A stretch of DNA of 52,657 bases from the NCBI GenBank assembly GCA_031426215.1, contig JANPKU010000096.1, positions 1 to 52,657 of the forward strand, in the 5' to 3' direction. Source of the stretch: Sva-07 sp031426215. Lineage in GTDB: Bacteria; Actinomycetota; Acidimicrobiia; Acidimicrobiales; Ilumatobacteraceae. The notes below the pieces were generated by a model. That model saw only the letters and a list, made by a program, of their open reading frames with translations, had not been told where the DNA came from and did no database searches. This document shows positions 7,396-15,536 of the stretch, in pieces; position 1 is the stretch's first letter; every line of letters starts with the position of its first letter. A program made the translations under genes and the position numbers.

Positions 7396-7815
7396 TCAGT
7401 CGACTCGGAAGCTGCAGTGAACGGTGACCGAGGATTCGTCGGCCTCGACGGACACCTCGTCGCTGATCGACCGGACGATGGCCAGCCCTCGACCCGTGCG
7501 CACCGCTGGCAGCGGTCCCGCCCACGTCGACGGATCGGCGATGCTCGATGGCGTGCGGACCGAGCGGACCGAGATCATCACCGTCGGTGGATCATCGGTG
7601 AGTTCGACGGCGACGGTGACGGGTTCCTCGCCGCCGTACTCCACGGCGTTCGTTACGAGTTCACTCACCGCCAGTTCGATGTCACCACTCACGTCAGCGC
7701 CGTCGACCACCTGGGCAGCAACATCACGTACGAAACGGCGAGCCTCACCGATCGAGGTGTTCTGGCCTGCGAACGTCCGACGTTCGACCCGAGGCAGTGA
7801 TGACTCGACGATCAC
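7396..7815 (-). CDS. RsbW-like anti-sigma ATPase (HATPase_c_2 type)
   Basis: A 139-residue GHKL-type domain. The N-box is intact (ELAVSELVTNAVEYG, with the Asn), and the G2 region reads TGRGLAIVRSISDEV. The G1 region between them (ISVRSVRTPSS) lacks the usual Asp-x-Gly. Such proteins bind sigma factors or phosphorylate STAS antagonists on serine. I chose the GTG at 7815 because it has GGGGAG 10 nt upstream and starts just before the domain (VIVESSLPRVERRTFAGQ); a GTG at 7866 would add 17 Cys/Pro-rich residues. It is monocistronic here. With the STAS domain ending at 2337 and the sigma factor at 5731-6528 it completes the parts list of a partner-switching system. Confidence 0.8.
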   Translation of the reverse strand: MIVESSLPRVERRTFAGQNTSIGEARRFVRDVAAQVVDGADVSGDIELAVSELVTNAVEYGGEEPVTVAVELTDDPPTVMISVRSVRTPSSIADPSTWAGPLPAVRTGRGLAIVRSISDEVSVEADESSVTVHCSFRVD

Positions 7816-8056
7816 CGAGCACTCACTCCCCGGACAACAATGAGGTGGCCGATGGGCGCTGAACACATCGTTCGAACATGTCCACGCTTCGTCGCTTCCA
7901 CGAGGAAACGGTAGCGCGACCGGCGTGCGAAATGAACGACTCCACCGCTCCTGCCGTCATGTGCCACGTCGTCGCTGTACCCACATCGACGATGGCCAAC
8001 CCTCGGCGGACCGTCCGTCGCTGACGAACATCCCCGGGGCGTGCCAGACTCCGTTG

Positions 8057-8608
8057 ATGGCCACCCTCGTGCTCACCGTGATCGGCGACGATCGCGCTGG
8101 ACTGGTCGATGCCCTGGCCGGACCGATCGCAGCGCACGGCGGAAACTGGGATCGCAGCCACATGGCGCGACTTGCCGGCAAGTTCGCCGGAATCGTGGTG
8201 GTGACGGTCCCGGACGAACGTGCGGGCGAACTCACTGCGGAACTGGGGACACTCGCCGCACAGGGACTCCTCGACGTGACGGTGGCGATCGCCGCAGCCG
8301 ATGGGCCGCTCGTTCACGACAAATTCCTCGCACTCCACCTGATCGGTCAAGACCGACCGGGCATCGTCCGCGAGATCGCAAGCGCGCTCGCGAAGCGCAA
8401 CGTCAGCATCGAGGAACTCGAGACGTCCGCGTCGTCAGCGCCGATGTCCGGCGAGTTCCTCTTCGAAGCCACCGCAACGCTTCGAGTGCCTGCCGACAGC
8501 GATCCCGACGATCTGCGCTCCACACTCGAAGGCATCGCCAACGAGCTCATGGTCGATCTCGACGTCACCGAACGCCAGGTCGACCGATCCCCGTCCGAGA
8601 GGGGGTGA
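8057..8608 (+). CDS. Two-ACT-domain protein (GcvR-like)
   Basis: 183 residues forming two tandem ACT domains, each opening with the characteristic strand and turn: LVLTVIGDDRAGLVDALAGP at residue 3 and LALHLIGQDRPGIVREIASA near residue 86. GcvR-type proteins have this layout and act in amino-acid-responsive regulation; the ligand is unknown here. A CAGACT box lies exactly 6 nt before the ATG at 8057, suggesting a leaderless message. Its stop is only 2 nt from the selD ATG, so the two are almost certainly co-transcribed. The 240 nt upstream of this gene, back to the RsbW-like start at 7815, contain no gene that I can support. Confidence 0.88.
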   Translation: MATLVLTVIGDDRAGLVDALAGPIAAHGGNWDRSHMARLAGKFAGIVVVTVPDERAGELTAELGTLAAQGLLDVTVAIAAADGPLVHDKFLALHLIGQDRPGIVREIASALAKRNVSIEELETSASSAPMSGEFLFEATATLRVPADSDPDDLRSTLEGIANELMVDLDVTERQVDRSPSERG

Positions 8609-8610
8609 CA

Positions 8611-9672
8611 ATGACGACACCCGACGAACTCGGCAACGCGCGCGAACGGATCAGGTTGACCCAGTTCAGCCACGGCGCTGGTTGAGGCTGCAAGCTCGCC
8701 CCCGGCGAGCTGGCGCACGTGGTGCGCCACTTGAACTCCGCCCATCCCGACCAGCTGCTCGTCGGGCCGGACACCGGCGACGATGCCGCCGTCTGGAAGC
8801 TCGACGACGAACGAGCATTGGTGTCGACCGCCGACTTCATCACCCCGGTGGTCGACGACGCGCGCACGTGGGGCAGGGTGGCAGCTGCCAACAGCGTGTC
8901 CGACATCTACGCAATGGGGGCTCGGCCGCTCTTCGCCCTCAACCTCGTCGGCTGGAACGCCGACGAGCTGCCGACGTCGCTGCTCGGCGAGGTCTTGGCG
9001 GGCGGGCAGGACATCGCCACGGAGGCCGGTTTCGTCATCGCCGGCGGCCACACGATCGATGATCCAGAGCCGAAGTACGGGATGGCGGTCACGGGCCTCG
9101 CTCATCCTGATCGACTCCTCACCAATGCCGGCCTACGTGCTGGCCAGGACATCGTGTTGACGAAACCGCTCGGCGTCGGTGTGTTGACAACTGCGATCAA
9201 GAACGAACGCACCACCCTCGAACAGGCCGACGCAGCAGTGGCGTCGATGGTTCGTCTCAACGATGTGGCCTCGCTCGTTGCCCTCGCCGCTGGCGCCACC
9301 GGATGCACCGACGTGACCGGGTTCGGCCTGCTCGGCCATCTCGGGCGCATGTCGCTCGAGTCGGGTGTATCGGTCACGATCGAGTTCACGGCCGTGCCGT
9401 TCCTCCCAGGTGCCGTCGAACTCGCTCGCGACGGAGTGATGCCCGGCGGCAGTCGACGAAATCTGGCCTGGGCGCTCGAGTTCGTCGACGTCGGAACGCA
9501 CGACGAGATCACGCAGCTGCTGCTGGCCGATGCCCAGACATCAGGCGGACTCGTCTTCGGTATCGATCCGTCCGAGACGGCCGGAGTGCTCGCCGAACTC
9601 GCCACCACCGGCCACCAGGCAGCTCACATCGGCACTGCCCGAGCCAGCGCGCCCGGGCTCGTCCTGCGCTGA
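8611..9672 (+). CDS. selD: Selenide, water dikinase containing selenocysteine (in-frame TGA at 8683-8685)
   Basis: SelD makes selenophosphate from selenide and ATP for Sec-tRNA synthesis and tRNA selenation. Read through the TGA, the gene encodes 353 residues, the normal family length, beginning MTTPDELG and reaching RLTQFSHGAG-Sec-GCKLAPGEL. This aligns with the catalytic loop SHGAGCGCK of E. coli SelD, with Sec at the place of catalytic Cys17. Downstream, family motifs are intact: GDDAAVW, ADFITPVVDD, NSVSDIYAMGARP, AGGHTIDDPEPKYGMAVTG, TDVTGFGLLGHL and LLADAQTSGGL. If TGA were read as stop, the remaining frame would begin at the GTG at 8719 and lose the first 36 residues, including the active site and the Lys. 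GAGAGGGGG precedes the ATG. A hairpin suitable as a bacterial SECIS follows the TGA. Confidence 0.93.
8683..8711 (+). promoter_or_regulatory. Selenocysteine codon and candidate bacterial SECIS hairpin
   Basis: The TGA at 8683-8685 is followed 7 nt later by AGCTCGCC (8693-8700), CCC, and GGCGAGCT (8704-8711), a perfect 8-bp stem within the coding sequence. The loop begins about 15 nt after the TGA, near the short end of the range known for bacterial SECIS elements. Opening the top pairs would place a G in the loop, as SelB usually requires. The exact loop seen by SelB is inferred. Confidence 0.65.
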
Positions 9673-9676
9673 AAAT

Positions 9677-9732
9677 CCCGTTTGTGTTGCATTCTGGGTG
9701 GGCCGGGCCACCCGAAATGCAACACAAACGGG
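9677..9732. repeat. 56-bp palindromic repeat element, copy A
   Basis: Arms 9677-9701 and 9708-9732 (25 nt each, 23 pairing) flank a 6-nt centre. The arm reads CCCGTTTGTGTTGCAT and continues with TTCGGGTGG or a two-base variant. It starts 5 nt after the selD stop and ends 34 nt before the peptidase start. A related element lies at 43671-43728. It could act as a transcription terminator for the selD operon, but the shared sequence suggests a dispersed REP- or MITE-like family. Confidence 0.75.
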
Positions 9733-9765
9733 GGTTCTCCGGTCGAGGCGGGGCAAACTCTGGTG

Positions 9766-11586
9766 ATGACCGTCGACGAGTCCCCGACAGACACATCCGA
9801 CCTCACCGCCGCCGACGTTGCCTGGGACATCGACAGCATCCTTCCCGATGGAACGACGCCCGCTGAGCTCTTCGACCAGGCGGATGCACTCGCTGACGGG
9901 CTTGCGTCGCTACGCGGCCGAGTCGGTGCTCTCGACGCCGGCGAACTCGCCGAAGCAATGCACACGATGGCTGCACTCCAGGACCTGATGGCCCGCGCCG
10001 TGTACCACGCCATGCTGTCGTTCTCCACTGCTACTGACGATCCTGCGCGCGGCGCCGCCATGGCTGCTGCGCAGGAACGTTCCACGGCGATCGGTACCAA
10101 GCTGATCTTCTTCGACCTCGAGTGGGCGGCCGCCGACGACGACCACGGCTCGACCGTGCTCGCCGATCCTCGCCTCGACTTCTGCCGTCATCACCTTGAC
10201 AATCTCCGCTTGAGCCGGCCCTACCTGCTGTCCGAAGCGGAAGAGAGGATCGTCGCGGAGAAGAGCCAAACTGGATTCGCCGCATGGACCCGGCTGTTCG
10301 ACGAGCTGACCTCGGCGATCACCGTCGACCTCCCCGACGAACTCGGTGGCAGTGGCGTCCCACTCATGCAGGGCCTCGCCATGATGCAACAACCCGATCG
10401 TGCGGTGCGTCAAACGCTGGCTTCAGCGGTCACCGCGGGCCTCGAACCCGGTCTGCGCACCAGGGCGTACCTGTTCAACACGTTGCTCAACGACAAGTCG
10501 ATCGACGATCGCCTGCGGGGCTATCCGTCGTGGATCTCGTCACGCAACCTCGCCAACGAAGCCTCCGACGAGTCGGTGCAGGCCCTCGTCGACGCGGTGG
10601 TCGACAACTACTCGATCGCGCAGCGTTGGTACACCCTCAAAGCGCAGGTGCTCGGCCTCGACCGCCTCGCCGACTACGACCGCATGGCGTCGGTCGCCAG
10701 CGCTGACCGCGACATCGGATGGTCCGAGGCCACCAGCATCGTCCGCGACGCATACGCCTCGTTCTCTCCTGAACTCTCCGACATCGTCGGACGCTTCATC
10801 GACGAATCGTGGATCGACGCACCGGTACGCCCCGGCAAGCGCGGCGGAGCATTTGCTGCAGGCGTCTCGCCGGGCCATCACCCGTACGTGCTGCTCAACT
10901 GGACGTCGAAGACGCGCGACGTCGCAACCCTTGCCCACGAACTCGGCCACGGCGTGCACTTCTACCTCGCCCGCGAGCAGGGCATTTTCCATCAGAGCAC
11001 GCCGCTCACCCTGGCCGAGACGGCTTCGGTGTTCGGCGAAACCGTGACCAGCAATCGACTGCTGTCGCTGATCGACGACCCCAACGAACGATTCGCGTTG
11101 CTGGCGTCGTCGCTCGAGGACTCGATCGCCACGGTGTTCCGCCAGATCGCGATGAACCGCTTCGAGCACGCGGTCCACACCGCCCGCCGCACCGAAGGCG
11201 AACTCAGCGTCGAGCGTTTCGGCGACCTGTGGGCCGAGAGCCAGCAGGCGATGCTCGGCGATTCGGTGGAGATCACGGAGGGCTACCGCAACTGGTGGAG
11301 CTACGTGCCTCACTTCATGGGCTCGCCCGGCTATGTGTACGCCTATGCATACGGACAGCTGCTGGCATTGTCGGTGTATGCCCGTTACCAGTCAGAGGGA
11401 GACGCATTCGTGCCGGCCTACCTCGATCTGCTCCGCGCCGGTGGATCCGACACCCCCGAGAATCTCGCCCGGATCGTCGACTGCGACCTCACCGATCCGA
11501 ACTTCTGGCGTGACGGCCTCAAGATCGTCGAAGGACAGTTGAACGCCGCCGAAGAGGCGGCCCGTGCCGCCGGGCGCTTGTCGTAA
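9766..11586 (+). CDS. M3 family oligoendopeptidase (PepF-like)
   Basis: A 606-residue zinc metallopeptidase of the oligoendopeptidase F/M3 type, cytosolic and without a signal peptide. The zinc site is AHELGHGVHFYLA, with HELGH at residues 391-395. The third ligand Glu is expected in TLAETASVFGET, about 28 residues on. The product-side motif YRNWWSYVPHFMGSPGYVYAYAYG is present in pieces typical of the family. It should cleave short peptides of roughly 5-20 residues. I chose the ATG at 9766; an upstream frame start would run into the palindromic repeat. A CAAACT box sits exactly 6 nt before the ATG, consistent with leaderless transcription. panB starts 28 nt after the stop behind its own leaderless promoter. 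Confidence 0.92.
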   Translation: MTVDESPTDTSDLTAADVAWDIDSILPDGTTPAELFDQADALADGLASLRGRVGALDAGELAEAMHTMAALQDLMARAVYHAMLSFSTATDDPARGAAMAAAQERSTAIGTKLIFFDLEWAAADDDHGSTVLADPRLDFCRHHLDNLRLSRPYLLSEAEERIVAEKSQTGFAAWTRLFDELTSAITVDLPDELGGSGVPLMQGLAMMQQPDRAVRQTLASAVTAGLEPGLRTRAYLFNTLLNDKSIDDRLRGYPSWISSRNLANEASDESVQALVDAVVDNYSIAQRWYTLKAQVLGLDRLADYDRMASVASADRDIGWSEATSIVRDAYASFSPELSDIVGRFIDESWIDAPVRPGKRGGAFAAGVSPGHHPYVLLNWTSKTRDVATLAHELGHGVHFYLAREQGIFHQSTPLTLAETASVFGETVTSNRLLSLIDDPNERFALLASSLEDSIATVFRQIAMNRFEHAVHTARRTEGELSVERFGDLWAESQQAMLGDSVEITEGYRNWWSYVPHFMGSPGYVYAYAYGQLLALSVYARYQSEGDAFVPAYLDLLRAGGSDTPENLARIVDCDLTDPNFWRDGLKIVEGQLNAAEEAARAAGRLS

Positions 11587-11614
11587 CGTCCTGCGACGCG
11601 TCTACGGTGGCCGG

Positions 11615-12463
11615 GTGACCGACGAACAGCGGCCCTACGGTGCCGGCCAGGCCGATCCCGCTCTCAAGCGTGTGCGCACGCGGCACTTCCAGCGGGCGAA
11701 GGAGCAGGGCATCAGGATCACCGGACTCACCAGCTACGACTTCCTGTCCGCGTCGATCTTCGATGATGCGGGCATCGACTTCCTGCTCGTCGGCGACTCG
11801 GCCGGCAACACCGTCTTCGGCTACGACACCACGATCCCCGTGACGGTCGACGAACTGATCCCTCTGACTGCAGCCGTCGTGCGCGGTGCGAAGCGGGCGT
11901 TCGTGATCGCCGACATGCCATTCGGTTCCTACGAGAACGGCCCGGACGAAGCGCTCGCGACGGCCATTCGATTCATGAAGGAAACCGGCGCCCACGCCGT
12001 GAAGCTCGAGGGCGGCGTACGCAGCGCCAAACAGATCAAGCGGATCGTGCGTGCGGGCATCCCCGTGATGGCACACATCGGCTTCACGCCCCAGAGCGAG
12101 CACGGACTCGGCGGTCACATCATCCAAGGGCGTGGCGATGGAGCCGTGCAACTGCTCGCCGACGCTCACGCCGTCGAAGAAGCCGGGGCGTTCGCCGTCG
12201 TGCTCGAGATGGTGCCCTCAGCGGTTGCGGGGCAGGTCACCAAGGAATTGTCGATCCCGACGATCTCGGTCGGTGCCGGTCCGGAGTGCGACGGCCAACT
12301 GCTCGTGTGGAGCGATTGGGCGGGCTTCACACGGGGTCGCATCCCGAAGTTCGTCAAGCAATACGCCTCGATCGGCCAGACCCTGCTGGATGCTGCGATC
12401 GCGTTTCGCGAGGACGTCGAATCCGGCGTGTACCCGGCCGCCGAGCACGAGTACGGCGAGTGA
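11615..12463 (+). CDS. panB: 3-methyl-2-oxobutanoate hydroxymethyltransferase
   Basis: PanB transfers the hydroxymethyl group from methylene-tetrahydrofolate to ketoisovalerate, the first committed step to pantothenate and CoA. The 282-residue product shows the TIM-barrel landmarks: ITGLTSYDFLSASIFDDAG, DFLLVGDSAGNTVFGYDTT (metal site), ADMPFGSY, KLEGG, MAHIGFTPQSE and VLEMVPSAVAGQVTKEL with the catalytic Glu. TISVGAGPECDGQLLVWSD closes the barrel. The GTG at 11615 is chosen because TACGGT lies exactly 6 nt before it (leaderless pattern) and the next residues TDEQRPYG fit a short N-terminus. The hydrolase gene follows after 7 nt. No panC or panD is in the window. Confidence 0.96.
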   Translation: MTDEQRPYGAGQADPALKRVRTRHFQRAKEQGIRITGLTSYDFLSASIFDDAGIDFLLVGDSAGNTVFGYDTTIPVTVDELIPLTAAVVRGAKRAFVIADMPFGSYENGPDEALATAIRFMKETGAHAVKLEGGVRSAKQIKRIVRAGIPVMAHIGFTPQSEHGLGGHIIQGRGDGAVQLLADAHAVEEAGAFAVVLEMVPSAVAGQVTKELSIPTISVGAGPECDGQLLVWSDWAGFTRGRIPKFVKQYASIGQTLLDAAIAFREDVESGVYPAAEHEYGE

Positions 12464-12470
12464 CCCTGCG

Positions 12471-13151
12471 ATGACGACACGCCTGCACACCGTCGGTCGC
12501 GGCAGCGGACCCCCGATCGTGTTCGTCCACGGAATGGGAACCTCAGCGGCGACCTGGGATCGCTGCGCTGGTCTACTCGCCGACCGCTTCACCACCATCG
12601 CCGTCGACCTCCTTGGACACGGGTCATCGCCGGTTCCCGACGATCCTGACGAGTACACACGCGACTGCACATTGGGTGACCTCGACGACGTGCTCGGAGA
12701 ACTCGACGAGCCGGCAGTACTCGTCGGCCATTCGCTCGGCGGTTACCTGGCTCTCGCCCATGCCGCCACCCGACCAGGCATGACGAGCGCCATCGTGGTG
12801 CTCAACACCGGGCCCGGCTTCCGAGATCCCGAGAAGCGTGAGGGTTGGAACGAGCGCTCGCGTCGCAATGCCCATCGCTTCGGCGTACCAGAGCAGGTCA
12901 CGACCATGAACCTGCAGGACGACTCCGTCGTGATGGACCGCCTCGCCACGATCCAGACGCCCACCCTCGTTCTTGCCGGCGGCGACGATCGCCCCGAGTA
13001 CACGAGCTCGGGGCAGTATCTCGAGCGCAAGATGCCCGATGCACGCCTCGTGGTGATCGACGGTGGTGGACACTCGATGCACGAGGACACCCACGCCGAC
13101 GAAGTCGCTGCGGCGATTGCCGACTTCGTCGCAGGCCTCGATCCCTCCTGA
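12471..13151 (+). CDS. Alpha/beta hydrolase
   Basis: A 226-residue serine hydrolase of the alpha/beta fold. The oxyanion segment VFVHGMGTSAATWD is near residue 16, the nucleophile elbow GHSLGGYLAL is near residue 85, an acid is likely in LVLAGGDDRPEY, and the catalytic His is in GGGHSMHED near the end. There is no signal peptide. It starts 7 nt after the panB stop and is probably co-transcribed, yet nothing shows a role in pantothenate synthesis; the substrate is unknown. The cap region is short (about 55 residues), which suggests a small ester, lactone or thioester substrate. It converges with the OYE-like gene, leaving 28 nt. Confidence 0.85.
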   Translation: MTTRLHTVGRGSGPPIVFVHGMGTSAATWDRCAGLLADRFTTIAVDLLGHGSSPVPDDPDEYTRDCTLGDLDDVLGELDEPAVLVGHSLGGYLALAHAATRPGMTSAIVVLNTGPGFRDPEKREGWNERSRRNAHRFGVPEQVTTMNLQDDSVVMDRLATIQTPTLVLAGGDDRPEYTSSGQYLERKMPDARLVVIDGGGHSMHEDTHADEVAAAIADFVAGLDPS

Positions 13152-13179
13152 CGCCCGCACCCGGCTGTGCGGTGGACGG

Positions 13180-14592
13180 TCAGCGCAGGCGGTTCTTTGC
13201 TTCGCGCTTGGCCGTGGTGAGTTCGACACGCTGCGGATGATCCTTGTAGAACGGGTCGAGCGGGTAGCAGCCCGACACGAGCCCGTTGCGCGGCGCCGTG
13301 GTGCAGTCGCTGAACGTCCGACAGATCAGACTTCGTTCGAGCTGCCGTCCCGCCAAGACGTCGGCGGCCAGCCCGGGATAGGAAAGCATCATCCGGCCGA
13401 GACCGACCATCGATGCGCCGCCGCCGGCGACCACGGCTTGGCCGACGTTGGCGAGCCAATCCTGCACGTACGAGTAGCCCGATCCGATGATCGTGAGTTC
13501 AGGATGCGCCGCCGACAGCTCCGCCGTCACGGCGAGTTGGCGGGCGACACCGACCAGCGGGTCCTCGGGCGGCTGATAGCCGTCCGAGGGCGGGAAGTAC
13601 GCCGGGCGTTGGACGTGGGGGTTGTAGTACGGGCTCCCGGCAGTAGTGCTGACCAGGCCGATGCCGAGTGCAGCGAAGTGGTCGAGCAGGGCGTGAGTCT
13701 CTGCGAGATCGATCCCGAGGCCCGTGCCGTCGCCGCCGAAGGCGAACCGGTACGGATCGGCCGACTCGGGCACCCCCGCTCCCCCGGCGCCCGGCACGTA
13801 CGGCACCGTGTCGAAGGCCGACAATCGAACGGCGACCGCGAGCCCGGGTGCGCTTTCGCGAATGCCGGTGACCACGGTGCGGAGGAATTGGGTGCGGCCG
13901 TGCAGGTCACCGCCGAATCGGCCGGGGCGGTCGTAGCCGGCCAGCAGTTCGTGGAGCAGATAACCGTGACAATGCTTGACGTCGACGAAGTCGAACCCGG
14001 CCTGTTGTGCGAGTACCGCAGCGTCGACGTACTCCTCGGCGAGCTCGTCGAGTTCGCCGTCGCTGAACACGGCCCGTGAGTCGACATCGACGCGCCGGTC
14101 GAGCAGCGGGTGCGAGTAGGCGGTCCGCGGACTCGGCGTACCCTCGGGTCGAGACCAACGACCGGAGTGGGTGAGTTGCAAGCCCGTCACCTGGCTCGGA
14201 TCGAGGAGTGCCCGCAGGTCGGCGATCTCGTCGACGGTGCGATCGTCCAGGATCAGTTGGTTGGGGTTTGCACGGCCGTCGGCGCGCACCGCTGTTGCCT
14301 CGCCCCACACCAGCCCGCAGCCGCTCACACCGATGCGCTGCCAACGCCGCCGCACCAGCTCGGTCGGGCGGCCGTCGGTGGTGCCGTCCCATCCCTCCAT
14401 CGGCAACACGGCGAATCGGTTCGGCACCGTCAGGCTGCCCGACGCACCGTCTCGGATCTCGACCGACTGCGCAAGGGCGCCGGCGGGATCGACGTGATCG
14501 TCGATCGGGATCTCGATACCCGATTCGGCGCAATGCCGGCGGAACGCGTCGACCGTCGAGAGCCGCTTCACCTGCGTCCAGCGCTCACTCAC
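13180..14592 (-). CDS. NADH:flavin oxidoreductase of the Old Yellow Enzyme family
   Basis: A 470-residue FMN-binding barrel, about 100 residues longer than the classical OYE. FMN and substrate motifs include NRFAVLPMEGWDG, VWGEATAV, LQLTHSGRWSRP, AGFDFVDVKHCHGYLLHELL and GRFGGDLHGRTQFLRTVV. The C-terminal FMN phosphate loop is AGGGASMVGLGRMMLSYP. The CRTFSDCTTAPRNGLVSGCYP segment has three cysteines but no full CxxC-x3-C iron-sulfur motif, so I do not call it a dienoyl-CoA reductase. The start is the GTG at 14592, whose GTGA overlaps the stop of the upstream aldolase gene. It probably reduces an enone or a CoA-linked unsaturated intermediate made by the acyl-CoA dehydrogenase in the same operon (inference). 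Confidence 0.85.
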   Translation of the reverse strand: MSERWTQVKRLSTVDAFRRHCAESGIEIPIDDHVDPAGALAQSVEIRDGASGSLTVPNRFAVLPMEGWDGTTDGRPTELVRRRWQRIGVSGCGLVWGEATAVRADGRANPNQLILDDRTVDEIADLRALLDPSQVTGLQLTHSGRWSRPEGTPSPRTAYSHPLLDRRVDVDSRAVFSDGELDELAEEYVDAAVLAQQAGFDFVDVKHCHGYLLHELLAGYDRPGRFGGDLHGRTQFLRTVVTGIRESAPGLAVAVRLSAFDTVPYVPGAGGAGVPESADPYRFAFGGDGTGLGIDLAETHALLDHFAALGIGLVSTTAGSPYYNPHVQRPAYFPPSDGYQPPEDPLVGVARQLAVTAELSAAHPELTIIGSGYSYVQDWLANVGQAVVAGGGASMVGLGRMMLSYPGLAADVLAGRQLERSLICRTFSDCTTAPRNGLVSGCYPLDPFYKDHPQRVELTTAKREAKNRLR

Positions 14593-15536
14593 GACCTGAT
14601 CTCCGTCCACTGCGCGAGTCGTTCGAGGATGTCGGCGAGCACGGCGCGGTCCGACTCCGGACGCTGCGGAGCTCCCGGAGGCGTCCGACTCGACGATGCC
14701 CAGCCGCGCAACTCGAAGAACATCGCTGCGTCGTGGCGGTAACCCGGCACCGGCGCACGGAACGAGAAGGACCCCAGATACTGCAACAGGTCGTTGAGCT
14801 CGTGGAAACGGGCGTCGCCGGCCTCCCACAGCCGGTCGCGCAGTGCGAACTCCTCGGGCGCGAAGGTCGACAGACCGAGCAGGTAGTCCGAGCCGTACAT
14901 CACCATGTCGATCGCGAGGTCGTTGCCGGTGAACACCAGGAAGTCGGGACGTACACGATCGCGCAGTGCGAGGCGATCCCATTCGAGCTGCCGACTGAGC
15001 GAGGAGTGCTTCGCCCCGATGCACGAGTGGATCCCCATCATGGCCTCGTACGCGTCGAGTGAGGGGATCCGGCCGTACGGGACGAACATCGCGCCGAGTT
15101 CGAAGCCGATGAACCGGTCGACCCGCTCGCCGATCGCGGCGAGTGCCGCCACCCACCCATCGTCGTCGAGCGCGTTGAGCCCGTTCGACGGGAAAATCAC
15201 CGGAGTACCCCCAGCAAACGCGATCGATTCACACGCAGCGAGGTATCCATCGAGATCGAAGCCTGCGCCCGGATCGTCGTGAACATATGCCCCCGCGACG
15301 AAGTCGTTGCCCGTGACCGCACCTGCAAGGGAGAGCACGTGTCGATTCTGGCCGTCGGTGAGCAGTTGCACGTAGCCGGTGTCCATATTGACCGCCGGCG
15401 TGAGGCCGGCGTCCGCGGTGCGCGCGATGTGCGCCTCGGTAGCAGCCCAGTCGAGCGCGCCGTCGGCGCTGCACGGCAACAACACCGCAGAGATGCCCGT
15501 GATCGAGCGGCGTGGTCGGATCAGGCCGGAGGTCAT
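14589..15536 (-). CDS. Dihydrodipicolinate synthase/aldolase family protein
   Basis: A 315-residue class I aldolase-type TIM barrel of the DapA superfamily. The entry segment ITGISAVLLPCSADGALDW, the substrate-loop region PAVNMDTGYVQLLT, and the Schiff-base region HSCIGAKHSSLSRQ with Lys are visible. The usual DapA GTTGE motif reads MDTGY and the catalytic Tyr region (VPYGRIPSL) is atypical, so lysine biosynthesis is unlikely. Members of this branch perform retro-aldol or hydratase steps in catabolism. The ATG overlaps the acyl-CoA dehydrogenase stop by 4 nt and its own stop overlaps the OYE start by 4 nt, so the three proteins are translationally coupled. Substrate unknown. Confidence 0.8.
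   Translation of the reverse strand: MTSGLIRPRRSITGISAVLLPCSADGALDWAATEAHIARTADAGLTPAVNMDTGYVQLLTDGQNRHVLSLAGAVTGNDFVAGAYVHDDPGAGFDLDGYLAACESIAFAGGTPVIFPSNGLNALDDDGWVAALAAIGERVDRFIGFELGAMFVPYGRIPSLDAYEAMMGIHSCIGAKHSSLSRQLEWDRLALRDRVRPDFLVFTGNDLAIDMVMYGSDYLLGLSTFAPEEFALRDRLWEAGDARFHELNDLLQYLGSFSFRAPVPGYRHDAAMFFELRGWASSSRTPPGAPQRPESDRAVLADILERLAQWTEIRS

Noticed and set aside
14593..15156. N-terminal extension of the OYE-like gene to 658 residues
   Set aside because: The added part lies entirely over the DapA-like gene, is Arg/Pro-rich and non-homologous. The GTG at 14592 with the 4-nt overlap explains the start.
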